The translations under genes and the position numbers were made by a program. Positions 18,760 to 27,755 of a DNA stretch of 64,000 bases are shown here, in pieces (positions within the stretch are counted from its first letter, which is position 1; each line of letters opens with the position of its first letter). The notes under the pieces are model-generated. The model was not told where the DNA came from and did not search any database. It worked only from the letters and a program-made list of their open reading frames with translations. The DNA comes from an uncultured Pirellulales bacterium (GTDB taxonomy: Bacteria; Planctomycetota; Planctomycetia; Pirellulales; Thermoguttaceae): assembly GCA_938015445.1 (NCBI GenBank), contig CALLPE010000024.1, forward strand, positions 92,993 through 156,992. The letters run 5' to 3'.

Positions 18760-19305
18760 ATGACTACTCCCGGCATCCCACGGTCGGCGGCAAGCGCCAC
18801 CCCATACCACCCGGAAGGGCTGGAAGGGGCCTTCGTCGCTTGGCAAGCCGAACTGCTGGGTATGCTATACCACATGATCGGCAACGCCGAAGACGCCCAG
18901 GACGCCCTACAGGAGACATTCATCAAATGCTGGCGACACCAGGCTGAGCTGCCAGAAGTGGATAATCTGCGGGCCTGGGTTTTTCGGATAGCTATAAACA
19001 CCGCCAAGGACTACCGCGCTACGGCGTGGCGACGGCGACGCCGCGGCATAGAACCGACGCAGCTTCGCTTGGTAGCCGCCGACGAGCAAGACCCCGGCCA
19101 TCAGGCCCAGCGACAAGAGCAGTTGGAGGCCCTCCGCAAAGCCATAAGCCAGTTGCGGCTGGAAGAGCGGGAGGTGTTCCTGCTGCGGCAAGACGGCCAA
19201 CTGACTTACGAGCAAATTGCCGAAGTACTGAACATACCCGTGGGAACCGTCAAGACCAGAATGAGGCTGGCTTTGGCCAAACTGCGCGAAGCACTGAAGC
19301 AATGA
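18760..19305 (+). CDS. ECF-type RNA polymerase sigma factor
   Basis: The 181-residue protein has the two-domain ECF layout. Sigma region 2 (about 25-90) contains AEDAQDALQETFIKCWRH and LRAWVFRIAINTAKDY. Sigma region 4 (about 125-175) contains LEEREVFLLRQDGQLTYEQI and the recognition helix VGTVKTRMRLALAKLRE. It directs RNA polymerase to a specific set of promoters when released from its anti-sigma factor. Its stop codon overlaps the start of the next gene by ATGA, so the two are translationally coupled. That gene starts like an anti-sigma factor, which makes the pair a likely regulator and regulated partner. The target promoters are unknown. Confidence 0.92.
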   Translation: MTTPGIPRSAASATPYHPEGLEGAFVAWQAELLGMLYHMIGNAEDAQDALQETFIKCWRHQAELPEVDNLRAWVFRIAINTAKDYRATAWRRRRRGIEPTQLRLVAADEQDPGHQAQRQEQLEALRKAISQLRLEEREVFLLRQDGQLTYEQIAEVLNIPVGTVKTRMRLALAKLREALKQ

Positions 19306-22300
19306 CCGTCGATCCTCACACCGAACAAAAGCTGCTGGAGCTGATCTACGATCTGCTGCCGGAAGCAGAATCGGCAGAGTTGCGCAGTCGCATCGCTTCT
19401 GACCCAGCACTGGCCGAAGCTTACGCTCAGGCTCAGACGGCCGCCGGGCTGTTTGCCGAAGCCGCCCGATTGCACGCACCCAAACTTGCCCTGACGCCGC
19501 CTACGACCGCTGCGGTGCCTGCGGCCGCTGGAGTGTCGCTTCTGCCGGGGCCACCATCGCCTGTGCCGGCAGGCGTGCCGGCGAAGGCCGCTGCACGCAA
19601 ACAGGTCGATTCGTCCCGCCGGGCGCGCAACAGGTGGGCGCATCTGGTCGTGGGCTTGGCAGCGTCGCTGTTGCTGGCGATTTCGCTGGGCGGATACTGG
19701 TATCATCGGGGACAGCTCGCTGAGATTGCGGCCGAGCATCTGCGGGTGATAGTAGTGGGGCCTGCCGTGGTCTATGCCGAAGCGCCCGCCGAGTTCCATG
19801 TACAAACCACCTCGGTCACCGGCGATGCGATGAGCGCCCAGGTTGAGTTGACGTTGTACAGCAGTGAAGGCAAGCGGCTTTGGGCGCATCACCAGAAGTG
19901 CGATGACGATGGACGGCTGACAGTAGGCATCCCGGCCGACGTAAAACTGCCGCCACGCGCTCGGCTGGAAGTGCTGGCCGTCCATCGCGACAAGTTCGAA
20001 CGGTTCGATATGCCGCTGGCGGTTGAGCCGGCGCGGTATCTGACGCGGTTATGGACCGACCGTTCGCAGTACAGAACCGGCGAATTGGTCCATTGCCGCT
20101 CGGTGAGCATGAACCGCTGGTGGCAAACCGCTGAGCGAGCATTTCCCGTACGCTTCCAGTTGCGCGACGACAGCGGAAAGGTGGTGAGCGAAACGCCACT
20201 GGAAACCGTGACCACCCGCGGCGTAGCGGCTGACGCTTTGCGCTTGGCTGCCTCGCTGCCTTCGGGCCAATACGTGCTGACGGCTAGCAGTGCGGAGGGA
20301 GCTATTGTTCCGGGCACCAAACGTATCGACATAATGGCCGGAGATACCGGCAGCGCGGACAGCGGTGACCGCAACACATCGCCTCAGGGTGTGGCCGCCC
20401 CGACCGGCGGATCGGCGTTGGCTTCCAGGCCGGCATTGGTGCAGCCGCATGCGCTGGCAGGCTCGCAGCCACCTGCGCCGGCGCAAACATCATCGGATAC
20501 CCAGGCGTCTGCATTTAGCGAGCAAGGCCCAACGAAAGCCGAACATGGCACATCGGCGCGACAAAAAATGCTAGTGCAGTTCTTTCCCGAAGGCGGCGTA
20601 CTTGCTCCCGGTTTGGAAAACCGCGTGTATCTGAGGGCAGTTACCGCCGACGGCAAACCGTTGCGCATCCGCGGCCGCATTGTCGATTCTGCCGATAATC
20701 GGCTCGTGGACGTGCAAACCGGGGAGCATGGACTGGGCCGCTTCAGCATCGCGCCGCGGGTGGGCCAACAGTATCGACTGAAGATCGATAGTCCACAGCA
20801 GCCCGACGCCTATTTCGCCTTGCCACCGGCCATGGCGGAACAGAAAGCGGCAATCAGCTTGGCGCAGGGCGTGGTGGATGCCGGCTCGCCGTTGGAGTTT
20901 ACCGTGCGAGTGTCCAAGCCGGGACTACCGTTGGTGGCAGCAGCTTACAACGGCGAAGTGTTGGTTGCGCAACAACCGGTCGTTGTCACCGATGAAACCA
21001 CGCCGGCGTCGGCCTCTATGCCGCTGCCAGCGCAGGCGTCCGGCGTGATTCGTTTGGTACTGTACGATTTCAGCAGTGCCCCGCCGCGCCCGTTGGCCGA
21101 AAGAATGGTCTATCGCCGGCCTTCGCGGTGGTTGGATGTTCAACTGGCCGGAGTGCGTAAACATTACAAGCCCGGCGAGACGGTGGAGATCAGCGTGCAA
21201 ACTACCAACGAGAAAGGTCAGCACGTCCCGGCTGTGCTGGGCATATCGGCGGTGGCGGAGCGCGGTCCTAGTTCCAGAACGCCCTCTGCCGGTGGTTCCT
21301 TTGATAGGCGTCACCCCGTCGATAAAGTGCAAACGCCGCTGGCCGAGCTGCTGAACGAGGCCGGTCTTCCCGATGGTAGGCAACTTGTGAGCATCGACCG
21401 GCTGCTAAGCGAATCGCCGACCGATCGGGATACGTTGGAGTTGCTGCTCGGCGCGCAACCGCCGGTTTATCTGAAGACTGCTGCGACGCTGGCCGAAGCG
21501 GCTCAGCGGGGGCCGAGCCAAGACGCCCAAGCACAACGGTCGCCGGCACAGATGTCGCCCATGCCGGGACATCTGGCGGCCACCAGCACCGTCGTGTTTC
21601 AGCCGCCGGCGCTGTACGACAATCTCCAACGTTTGCGGGAACAGTATGACGCCCGGCTACGACAGTACCAGGCCGACCGCACCCGACTGCTTAATACGCT
21701 GACCACCATAAGCTTCTTCGGAGGGTTGGGTTTGGTGTTGCTGGTGGCGATGCTGGGGGTGCTGCGGATCGTATCGGGCTGGCACTTATGGGCACCGGCA
21801 GTTGGAGCAACGGTCTGCTGCTTGATAATCGGCGCAGTGCTGATCGATCCCAGCCGTTTGCGGCCCGACGGCGCGGGACTGGTGGCGTTTGCCTCCTATC
21901 AGCCGACGGCCGACAAGAAAGCCTTACAGGAAAATGGACGCGGGCAAGACCAATCCGACCAACCTGGCAAGGCAGAGCAAGACCGAAGCATTCCCTCTGA
22001 TGCGCACCGCGAAAGGGGCCAGCAGAATAATGCCTTTGGCAGGGCGGGCGCTACGCCTGGACTCGGCGGGGCGGTGCGGAAGGCGGCTCGCCAGAGCGAG
22101 GAATTAAGACGACTTAGCGAGCCTGAGATATTGGCGCGTCGGGCTGTGGGTAGGCTCTCCGACTCGGTCCCAAGCGAGGAAACCGTTTTCTGGCACCCGT
22201 TATTGGATACCGGGGCTGAAGGCCGGACAACCATCGCTTTTCGGCTTCCCGATCGGCCGGCGTTAGTGCGGCTGAGGATCGACGCTCACGCGCAGGGACG

Positions 22301-22379
22301 CTTGGGAGGTGCAGAGCTGGAGCTGGTGGTTTCGGCCCCGCTCGACTCGCCAGACACCCGTGCCGATGAGGCTCGGTAG
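19302..22379 (+). CDS. Anti-sigma-like membrane protein with MG2/alpha-2-macroglobulin-like domain
   Basis: The start at ATG 19302 overlaps the sigma gene stop by ATGA; a longer in-frame reading beginning inside the sigma gene is rejected. The 1025-residue product begins with an anti-sigma-like helical region (TEQKLLELIYDLLPEAESAEL), followed by a low-complexity linker and a membrane segment at about 112-132. A large extracytoplasmic part contains an MG2-like beta domain (about 240-343, with LTRLWTDRSQYRTGELVHCRSV) and an Ala/Gln-rich linker. A further macroglobulin-type domain is suggested by QFFPEGGVLAPGLENRVY. Two more membrane segments lie at about 804-850, and a final domain (about 943-1023, VFWHPLLDTGAEGRTTIAFRL) resembles the A2M stretch before the thioester region. 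No thioester motif (CGEQ) was seen. This suggests an envelope sensor that holds the sigma factor at the membrane; that role is inferred. Confidence 0.8.
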   Translation: MTVDPHTEQKLLELIYDLLPEAESAELRSRIASDPALAEAYAQAQTAAGLFAEAARLHAPKLALTPPTTAAVPAAAGVSLLPGPPSPVPAGVPAKAAARKQVDSSRRARNRWAHLVVGLAASLLLAISLGGYWYHRGQLAEIAAEHLRVIVVGPAVVYAEAPAEFHVQTTSVTGDAMSAQVELTLYSSEGKRLWAHHQKCDDDGRLTVGIPADVKLPPRARLEVLAVHRDKFERFDMPLAVEPARYLTRLWTDRSQYRTGELVHCRSVSMNRWWQTAERAFPVRFQLRDDSGKVVSETPLETVTTRGVAADALRLAASLPSGQYVLTASSAEGAIVPGTKRIDIMAGDTGSADSGDRNTSPQGVAAPTGGSALASRPALVQPHALAGSQPPAPAQTSSDTQASAFSEQGPTKAEHGTSARQKMLVQFFPEGGVLAPGLENRVYLRAVTADGKPLRIRGRIVDSADNRLVDVQTGEHGLGRFSIAPRVGQQYRLKIDSPQQPDAYFALPPAMAEQKAAISLAQGVVDAGSPLEFTVRVSKPGLPLVAAAYNGEVLVAQQPVVVTDETTPASASMPLPAQASGVIRLVLYDFSSAPPRPLAERMVYRRPSRWLDVQLAGVRKHYKPGETVEISVQTTNEKGQHVPAVLGISAVAERGPSSRTPSAGGSFDRRHPVDKVQTPLAELLNEAGLPDGRQLVSIDRLLSESPTDRDTLELLLGAQPPVYLKTAATLAEAAQRGPSQDAQAQRSPAQMSPMPGHLAATSTVVFQPPALYDNLQRLREQYDARLRQYQADRTRLLNTLTTISFFGGLGLVLLVAMLGVLRIVSGWHLWAPAVGATVCCLIIGAVLIDPSRLRPDGAGLVAFASYQPTADKKALQENGRGQDQSDQPGKAEQDRSIPSDAHRERGQQNNAFGRAGATPGLGGAVRKAARQSEELRRLSEPEILARRAVGRLSDSVPSEETVFWHPLLDTGAEGRTTIAFRLPDRPALVRLRIDAHAQGRLGGAELELVVSAPLDSPDTRADEAR

Positions 22380-22433
22380 TTGCACGGCCTTGAATGTGGA
22401 GCACTGGTGGTGTGGGTCACAGTGCGGCTGCGG

Positions 22434-23738
22434 TCATTCTTCGCGGTAGCTCAGGTCCAGCAGTTCCATAGGGTGCATTACCCGCAGCGGCAATCGCTGG
22501 CCTCGTATGGCTGCGGCGATTTGCAACATGCATCCCGCGTTGGCAGCCAGCACGACTTGCGCTCCGGTTTGGAGGATATTGTTTAGTTTTCGTCGGGCCA
22601 GCCGCTCGGCCATTCCCGGTTCCAGCAGATTGTAGGTGCCCGCCGAGCCGCAGCAGATTCCCGACTCAGGCAGTTCTATCAGTGTCAGCCCTGGAATGCT
22701 GGTCAGCATTTTCCGCGGTGCGGCGGTCACGCCCTGTGCGTGTGCCAGATGGCACGAATCGTGGTAGGTGGCCACGCAGTCGATGCGCCTTCTCGGCGGC
22801 ACAAAGCCCAACTGATCGAGAAACTCGTGGACATCCTTGACCTTAGCGGCGAACTTTGCCCGGTGCGGCGTCAGACCATCCTGCCAGTGAAGCCCGTACT
22901 CTTTGAGCATTGCCCCGCAGCCGCCGTGGTTGACCACGATAGCGTCGTACCGGTCCAACTCGAAGGCCACCAGGTTGGCATGGGCGGCGAGTCGCGCCCC
23001 GTCGGGGTCGCCGTTGTGCAGATGGATTGCGCCGCAACATCCTTGGCCCGGCGGTACGAACACATCGCAACCGTTCTGTTGCAACACCCGCACCGTAGCC
23101 CAATGAACATGCCGATAGAATACGTCGGCCACGCAACCGACGAAAAAAGCCACCCGTGCTCGCTTTCTCCCCACGGCGGGCAGGAATTTGGGCAACCGCG
23201 GGCCACCGCTTACCGGCGGTGGCAACAGCCGCACTAACCTGCCCAATCGGCCCGGAACCAGTCTCAACAACCCGACCCGCTCGGCGGCATCGAAAAGCCC
23301 CAGCCGCTGTAGCAAGCGTATGGGAGCCAACAACGGGCGCAACCGATTAGGGTATGGCAGCAGCCGCAGCAGAATCAGTTCCCGAAACCAATCAAACCGC
23401 TTTTCCAGACGAGCGTCCAGTTGCTCGACGGCCTGCCGGAACGGCTCGATCATCCGACCGTAGCGCACACCCGACGGACACGCCGTTTCGCACGAGCGGC
23501 AGTCCAGGCACAGCTCCAAATGACGGCGCATTCGATCGCTGAGCGGCGTACGTCCTTCGGCCACCATGCGCATCAGTTGGATGCGACCGCGCGGGCCGTC
23601 GTTCTCGTCGCCCAGTTCGGTGTATGTCGGACAAGCCGACGTGCACAGCCCGCAATGCACGCAGCGCAAAAACAAATCGAAACCTATGCCCGCTGCGGGA
23701 TTGGCGGCGACGATTTTTTCGCTGTTGCCGTTGCTCAT
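22434..23738 (-). CDS. glcF: Glycolate oxidase iron-sulfur subunit
   Basis: The 434-residue subunit has two [4Fe-4S] ferredoxin-type motifs, CVHCGLCTSACP and CLDCRSCETACP, in the first 100 residues. Two CCG domains follow, with CCGAIH and CCGSAG signatures. In glycolate oxidase it passes electrons from the flavin subunits GlcD and GlcE to the membrane quinone pool. The homologous LutA/LldE-type lactate oxidation subunits are built the same way, but the neighbouring pair of FAD-binding subunits points to glycolate. Its start ATG overlaps the glcE stop (ATGA), so it is probably translated by coupling at the end of the glcDEF operon. Confidence 0.92.
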   Translation of the reverse strand: MSNGNSEKIVAANPAAGIGFDLFLRCVHCGLCTSACPTYTELGDENDGPRGRIQLMRMVAEGRTPLSDRMRRHLELCLDCRSCETACPSGVRYGRMIEPFRQAVEQLDARLEKRFDWFRELILLRLLPYPNRLRPLLAPIRLLQRLGLFDAAERVGLLRLVPGRLGRLVRLLPPPVSGGPRLPKFLPAVGRKRARVAFFVGCVADVFYRHVHWATVRVLQQNGCDVFVPPGQGCCGAIHLHNGDPDGARLAAHANLVAFELDRYDAIVVNHGGCGAMLKEYGLHWQDGLTPHRAKFAAKVKDVHEFLDQLGFVPPRRRIDCVATYHDSCHLAHAQGVTAAPRKMLTSIPGLTLIELPESGICCGSAGTYNLLEPGMAERLARRKLNNILQTGAQVVLAANAGCMLQIAAAIRGQRLPLRVMHPMELLDLSYREE

Positions 23739-25111
23739 GGGAAGATGAATCGTCCGGGGTTGAGAATCCCCGCGGGATCGAAACGCTGCTTAATCTCATC
23801 CATCACTGCACGCTCTTTGCCCAGTGGCCCCCACACATCTTCGCGCGTAAGTGCCACGCCGGGGGGAGTGCGTAGGATGCGTACCCGGCCGCCAAGTTCG
23901 GCAATCGCCGGCCGCAGCTTGTTGCGCACCAGCGCCGCGATGTGGGCCATCTGATGCGGCTTACCATGCCCTTCCGACGCATCCGCCTCAGCCACACCGG
24001 TGTGCGAATGGCCTTGGCGGTTTTCGCCGGGGGAGGACCAGCTTTCCGAACCGCCTGGTGCACTGTCAGGCCGAGCTTGCCCCTGCGGCGGCAAGGCCAC
24101 GCATATCACACCGTTGCCTGCATGAGCCTGTACGCCAGCCAGGGGTACGATTTGCAGCAGACGGTACACGGCCGCTGTTGTGCGGCCGGGAAGCACGGCC
24201 ATCTCGATGTCGGCCGGCAGTGCACACAACCATTCCCAAGTTGCTACAGCCTCGGCCGGACCAAAGCTTTTCGCCTCCGCTATACCTTCCTTGCGCCACT
24301 CGGCGGCCAACTGCTCGAGCATCCAGCAGACCTCTGCCTCGGTTCCTTCAAAGCCTACCAGTAACCTGGCCACAGTGTCGGCAGCGGCCTTCACCGGCGG
24401 TGCTTGCTCCAGGTAGGTGCCGGCCAGCAACTCCACCGCTGTCGGCAGCGTGTCGGAGCGGAGTATCGCGGCCAGAAGCCGTTCGGCTTGCTGCCAGTCA
24501 GGCACGTCGCAGGCCAACAAAGCGCTGCACTCCGGCTGCGGTCTCACGATCAGCGTGACCTCGGTGATCACGCCCAACGTGCCCAAAGCGCCGACCATCA
24601 TTCGATGCACGTTCAAGCCGGCCGCGTTCTTGACAACTCGGCCGCCGGCCCGAAACCGCGTCCCCCTGCCGTCTATGGCTTCCAGCCCCAATACGTAATC
24701 GCGCAGGGTGCCATAGGCCAGCCGTCGCGGGCCGCTGTGCCCAAGGGCAATCAAGCCGCCAATGGTCGCCTGTGCGGCCATCGGCACGTCGATAGGCAAT
24801 TGCTGGTGATGCTCGGCCAGCGTGGCGGCCAATCGCTTCGCCGTCAACCCGGCCTCGACGGTGATAGTCATGTCGTCGGCCGGATAATCCACCACTTTGC
24901 TTAGCTTGGCCAGCCGTAGGCCCAATCCGGGCCGCTGGGGCCAAGCCCCCCGACAAATCTGAGTCCCACCGCCGAGCGGATAAACCGCCTTTTTTTCGGC
25001 GAATGCTGCGCGCACAGCCTCGGCTGCTTCGCCCGGGTCAGCCGGCGCAAGCGTGGCTTCCAGCGGCAAAAATCTCGCAGGGTCCTCAGACATCGTTTGG
25101 CCAATGTTCAT
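23735..25111 (-). CDS. glcE: Glycolate oxidase FAD-binding subunit GlcE
   Basis: The 458-residue protein has the PCMH-type FAD-binding fold: YPLGGGTQICRGAW near the N-terminus, then TVEAGLTAKRLAATLAEHHQQLPIDVP and GGLIALGHSGPRRLAYGTLRDYVLG, with the closing segment FDPAGILNPGRFIFP. Its ATG at 25111 overlaps the glcD stop by ATGA; a second Met six codons later is possible. The region around residues 360-400 is a low-complexity, charged insertion with little family similarity. It works with GlcD and GlcF to oxidise glycolate to glyoxylate. Confidence 0.9.
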   Translation of the reverse strand: MNIGQTMSEDPARFLPLEATLAPADPGEAAEAVRAAFAEKKAVYPLGGGTQICRGAWPQRPGLGLRLAKLSKVVDYPADDMTITVEAGLTAKRLAATLAEHHQQLPIDVPMAAQATIGGLIALGHSGPRRLAYGTLRDYVLGLEAIDGRGTRFRAGGRVVKNAAGLNVHRMMVGALGTLGVITEVTLIVRPQPECSALLACDVPDWQQAERLLAAILRSDTLPTAVELLAGTYLEQAPPVKAAADTVARLLVGFEGTEAEVCWMLEQLAAEWRKEGIAEAKSFGPAEAVATWEWLCALPADIEMAVLPGRTTAAVYRLLQIVPLAGVQAHAGNGVICVALPPQGQARPDSAPGGSESWSSPGENRQGHSHTGVAEADASEGHGKPHQMAHIAALVRNKLRPAIAELGGRVRILRTPPGVALTREDVWGPLGKERAVMDEIKQRFDPAGILNPGRFIFP

Positions 25112-26505
25112 GCCGAGGCTGCGCCGCCAGCCTGCGGCAGTTTCTTTCCTGGATTAAACAGCAAGCGAGGGTCAAACGCCTCCCGAATCCGGCGCATCGC
25201 TTCCAAATCTTGTGGAGCGAAAAGGCGCTCCATCAGCGAGAGTTTTTCCACGCCGATACCGTGCTCGGCGGTGATACTTCCTCCGGCAGCAATGCACTCT
25301 TGCAACACTTCGCGGCCGGCTGCCCGAACCCGCTGCGTCTCGGCCGAGTCTCGCTCGTCGAACAGCAACAACGGATGCACGTTGCCGTCGCCGGCATGGG
25401 CCACATTGACTATGCGAATGCGGTGCGATCGGGCGATTTCTGCTATTCGACGGATGACCTGCGGCAGCCGGGTGCGCGGCACCACGCCGTCTTCGATGAT
25501 GTAACTGGGGCTGAGCCGACCCGTAGCCCCCACGGCCAGTTTTCGACACTTCCACAGCAGTTCGCGCTGGGCGGTTGTGGCGGCGGTCAACACCTCCCGC
25601 GCCCCGAACTGCTTGCAAATATCGACAATCTGCTGTTGCTTGCGCTCGATATCGACGGCCAAACCATCGACCTCGATTATCAGTATCGCCTGGGCATCCA
25701 GGGGGAAGCCGAAACTAAAAGCCTCTTCCACCGCCGCCAAGATTCCCTGATCCATTAACTCCATTGCGGCTGGAATGATGCCGGCGGCAATAATACGGCT
25801 GACGGCTTCGCTGGCCTGCTCGACCGAATCGAATATCGCCCGCATGGTACGGTAGTCCTGCGGATTGCGCGTCAGTCGGACCCACACCTTGGTGACGATG
25901 CCCAAAATGCCCTCGCTGCCAACCAGCAGACCGACCAGGTCCAAGCCCGGCGGGTCCTCATACGGGCCAAGCTGGACGATCGTCCCGTCGCTGAGCACGA
26001 CTTCCAACCCCAACACATGGTTGACCGTGACGCCATACTTCAGCGTGTGCGGTCCACCGGCGTTGGTGGCCACATTGCCGCCAATTGTCGATGCGCCTTG
26101 GCTGGAAGGATCCGGAGCGAAGTGATACCCGCTGCCTGCCAACGCCTGCGTAAGCTTCAGGTTGGGCACGCCCGCTTCCACTACTGCCATCCGGTTGCGC
26201 AGGTCGATCTCCAAGATACGGTTCATGCGGGTAAGCATCAGCACCACGCTGTTTGGTCCCGGCAGGCATCCACCGGCCAGGCTGGTGCCTGCGCCGCGCG
26301 GCACCACCGCAGCCCCATGGTGCCGGCACACACGCATTAGTTGCCCGACCTGCTGAGCGTTTTCAGGGAAAACGACCGCCACGGGCGGGCGGCGCTCGGC
26401 GGTAAAAGCGTCGCAGTCGTAAACGGCTAGCTCCGAAGGGGCAAAAAGCACGTTGCTCGGCCCCACGCACTGTCGCAGGTCGGTAATCAGCGGCGGAAGC
26501 GACAT
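25108..26505 (-). CDS. glcD: Glycolate oxidase catalytic subunit GlcD
   Basis: The 465-residue flavoprotein has a PCMH FAD-binding domain with the sequence VVPRGAGTSLAGGCLPG, and STIGGNVATNAGGPHTLKYG, which contacts the flavin pyrophosphate. The C-terminal FAD-oxidase domain carries RIVNVAHAGDGNVHPLLLFD and ITAEHGIGVEK, conserved active-site regions of the GlcD/D-lactate dehydrogenase family. It oxidises glycolate (or another 2-hydroxy acid) to the 2-oxo acid. As the first gene of glcD-glcE-glcF it sets the operon's identity. The divergent LysR gene starts 325 bases away and may control it. Confidence 0.93.
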   Translation of the reverse strand: MSLPPLITDLRQCVGPSNVLFAPSELAVYDCDAFTAERRPPVAVVFPENAQQVGQLMRVCRHHGAAVVPRGAGTSLAGGCLPGPNSVVLMLTRMNRILEIDLRNRMAVVEAGVPNLKLTQALAGSGYHFAPDPSSQGASTIGGNVATNAGGPHTLKYGVTVNHVLGLEVVLSDGTIVQLGPYEDPPGLDLVGLLVGSEGILGIVTKVWVRLTRNPQDYRTMRAIFDSVEQASEAVSRIIAAGIIPAAMELMDQGILAAVEEAFSFGFPLDAQAILIIEVDGLAVDIERKQQQIVDICKQFGAREVLTAATTAQRELLWKCRKLAVGATGRLSPSYIIEDGVVPRTRLPQVIRRIAEIARSHRIRIVNVAHAGDGNVHPLLLFDERDSAETQRVRAAGREVLQECIAAGGSITAEHGIGVEKLSLMERLFAPQDLEAMRRIREAFDPRLLFNPGKKLPQAGGAASA

Positions 26506-26830
26506 GGCAGCGGATCAGCCTAAATTGTTCAATCGAAATATTATAACTGGAGTTTAGCCGTTCGCGCGGCCAGTGCCGCGGTTTGATCGCCCCATAGCAC
26601 TTTCCCCGTGGCTGGTTGAGCGGCGGCCGTGGTCCCCGCGCGAGCGCGAGTTGGCGCAGTTGGCTATGTCGCCGGCGTACTGCGAGCGCTTACCGGACGG
26701 TTCGCTACACAATTCTGCCATACAGCGGCATAACAGTTCTGCTGCGCAACGGGACTTCGATTGTAATTCTCCAGTGTAACGAGCTATTAGTCCGATAGCG
26801 GAACCAATAGCTTTATGATAAGCTATTCTT
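26506..26830. other. Divergent region between glcD and the LysR gene
   Basis: About 325 bases separate the leftward glcDEF operon from the rightward LysR gene. No gene is seen. The last 50 bases before the LysR start hold inverted repeats listed separately; nothing similar was seen close to the glcD start. Confidence 0.6.
26783..26827. promoter_or_regulatory. Paired inverted repeats, candidate LysR-type operator
   Basis: Two neighbouring inverted repeats share the word AGCTATT. The first is GCTAT and ATAGC separated by 7 bases (26783-26799). The second is AATAGCTT and AAGCTATT separated by 6 bases (26806-26827), perfect over 8 pairs. LysR-type proteins bind such paired sites near their own start, often for autorepression. 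The second repeat ends 3 bases before the ATG at 26831 and replaces any ribosome site, so binding would block initiation. Confidence 0.55.
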
Positions 26831-27736
26831 ATGAACATCGAGAGTATGCGCATATTCTGTGATGTGGTCAGATACCAGAGTTTTTCCCGGGGAGCAGCGG
26901 CTAGCAATGTCAGTCAATCGGCTGCCACGCAGTGCGTTCACCGCGTGGAGCAGCACTTTGGCGTGCAGTTGATCGATCGCACAAAGCGGCCCTTCGTGCT
27001 CACGCCCGAAGGTCAAGCCTGCTACGAAGGCTTTCGCCAAGTGCTGGAAATCTACGACGCCACGGAGGCCCGCGTCAAAGCTCTGCGCATGGAAATCAGC
27101 GGCCTGGTCCGCGTGGCGGCGATCTATTCGGTGGGCTTGCACCACATGAGCCGCTGCATGAAGGAGTTCATGCAGTTGTATCCCAAGGCCAAGGTTCGTT
27201 TGGAGTATCTGCATCCGGCCAAAGTACTCGAGGCAGTGCTCGACGCCGAAGTCGATCTGGGCATTATTTCCTATCCGCACCCCACGCCCGAATTGGCCGT
27301 CATCCCCTGGCGATCGGAGCGGATGGTGGTAGTGTGCCATCCGAAGCATCCGCTGGCCCGGCGAAAGTCGGTTACCCTGGAAGATATTCGCGGCGAGGAC
27401 TTTGTGGGGTTCGACCGCGAGTTGAGCATACGCAAGCAGATCGACAAACATCTGCGGCAGCGCTCGGTACACGTGCGGGTGGTCATGGAGTTCGACAACA
27501 TCGAGACCATTAAACAGGCAGTACAAATCGGGGCCGGGGTGAGTATACTGCCTGAGCCGACCGTCAGCAGCGAGCACCGCAACGGATCGCTGGCTGTGGT
27601 GCGGTTGGAATCGCCGGAGATTCGCAGGCCGCTGGGCATCATCCATCGGCAGCGCAAGGTTTTCACGCCCACGATGATCAAGTTCATCGAGCTGCTCAAA
27701 GAGCGGAAAGAATCCTCGGCAGACAGTACCGGTTAG
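26831..27736 (+). CDS. LysR-family transcriptional regulator
   Basis: The 301-residue protein has the N-terminal winged helix-turn-helix of the family (about 1-60: FCDVVRYQSFSRGAAASNVSQ, then CVHRVEQHFGVQLIDR and PFVLTPEGQ). The effector-binding domain (about 90-295) resembles that of CysB/CbbR-type members. It is read away from glcDEF, a typical arrangement for a regulator and its target operon, and the RACo-like gene follows after 19 bases on the same strand, a second possible target. The ligand is unknown. No Shine-Dalgarno sequence precedes the ATG. Confidence 0.92.
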   Translation: MNIESMRIFCDVVRYQSFSRGAAASNVSQSAATQCVHRVEQHFGVQLIDRTKRPFVLTPEGQACYEGFRQVLEIYDATEARVKALRMEISGLVRVAAIYSVGLHHMSRCMKEFMQLYPKAKVRLEYLHPAKVLEAVLDAEVDLGIISYPHPTPELAVIPWRSERMVVVCHPKHPLARRKSVTLEDIRGEDFVGFDRELSIRKQIDKHLRQRSVHVRVVMEFDNIETIKQAVQIGAGVSILPEPTVSSEHRNGSLAVVRLESPEIRRPLGIIHRQRKVFTPTMIKFIELLKERKESSADSTG

Positions 27737-27755
27737 CTCAGCGCCGATTGCCGCC

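Noticed and set aside
19026..19301. In-frame upstream extension of the anti-sigma-like gene inside the sigma gene
   Set aside because: It would overlap most of the sigma factor; the ATGA overlap start is clean and matches the pair's usual organisation.
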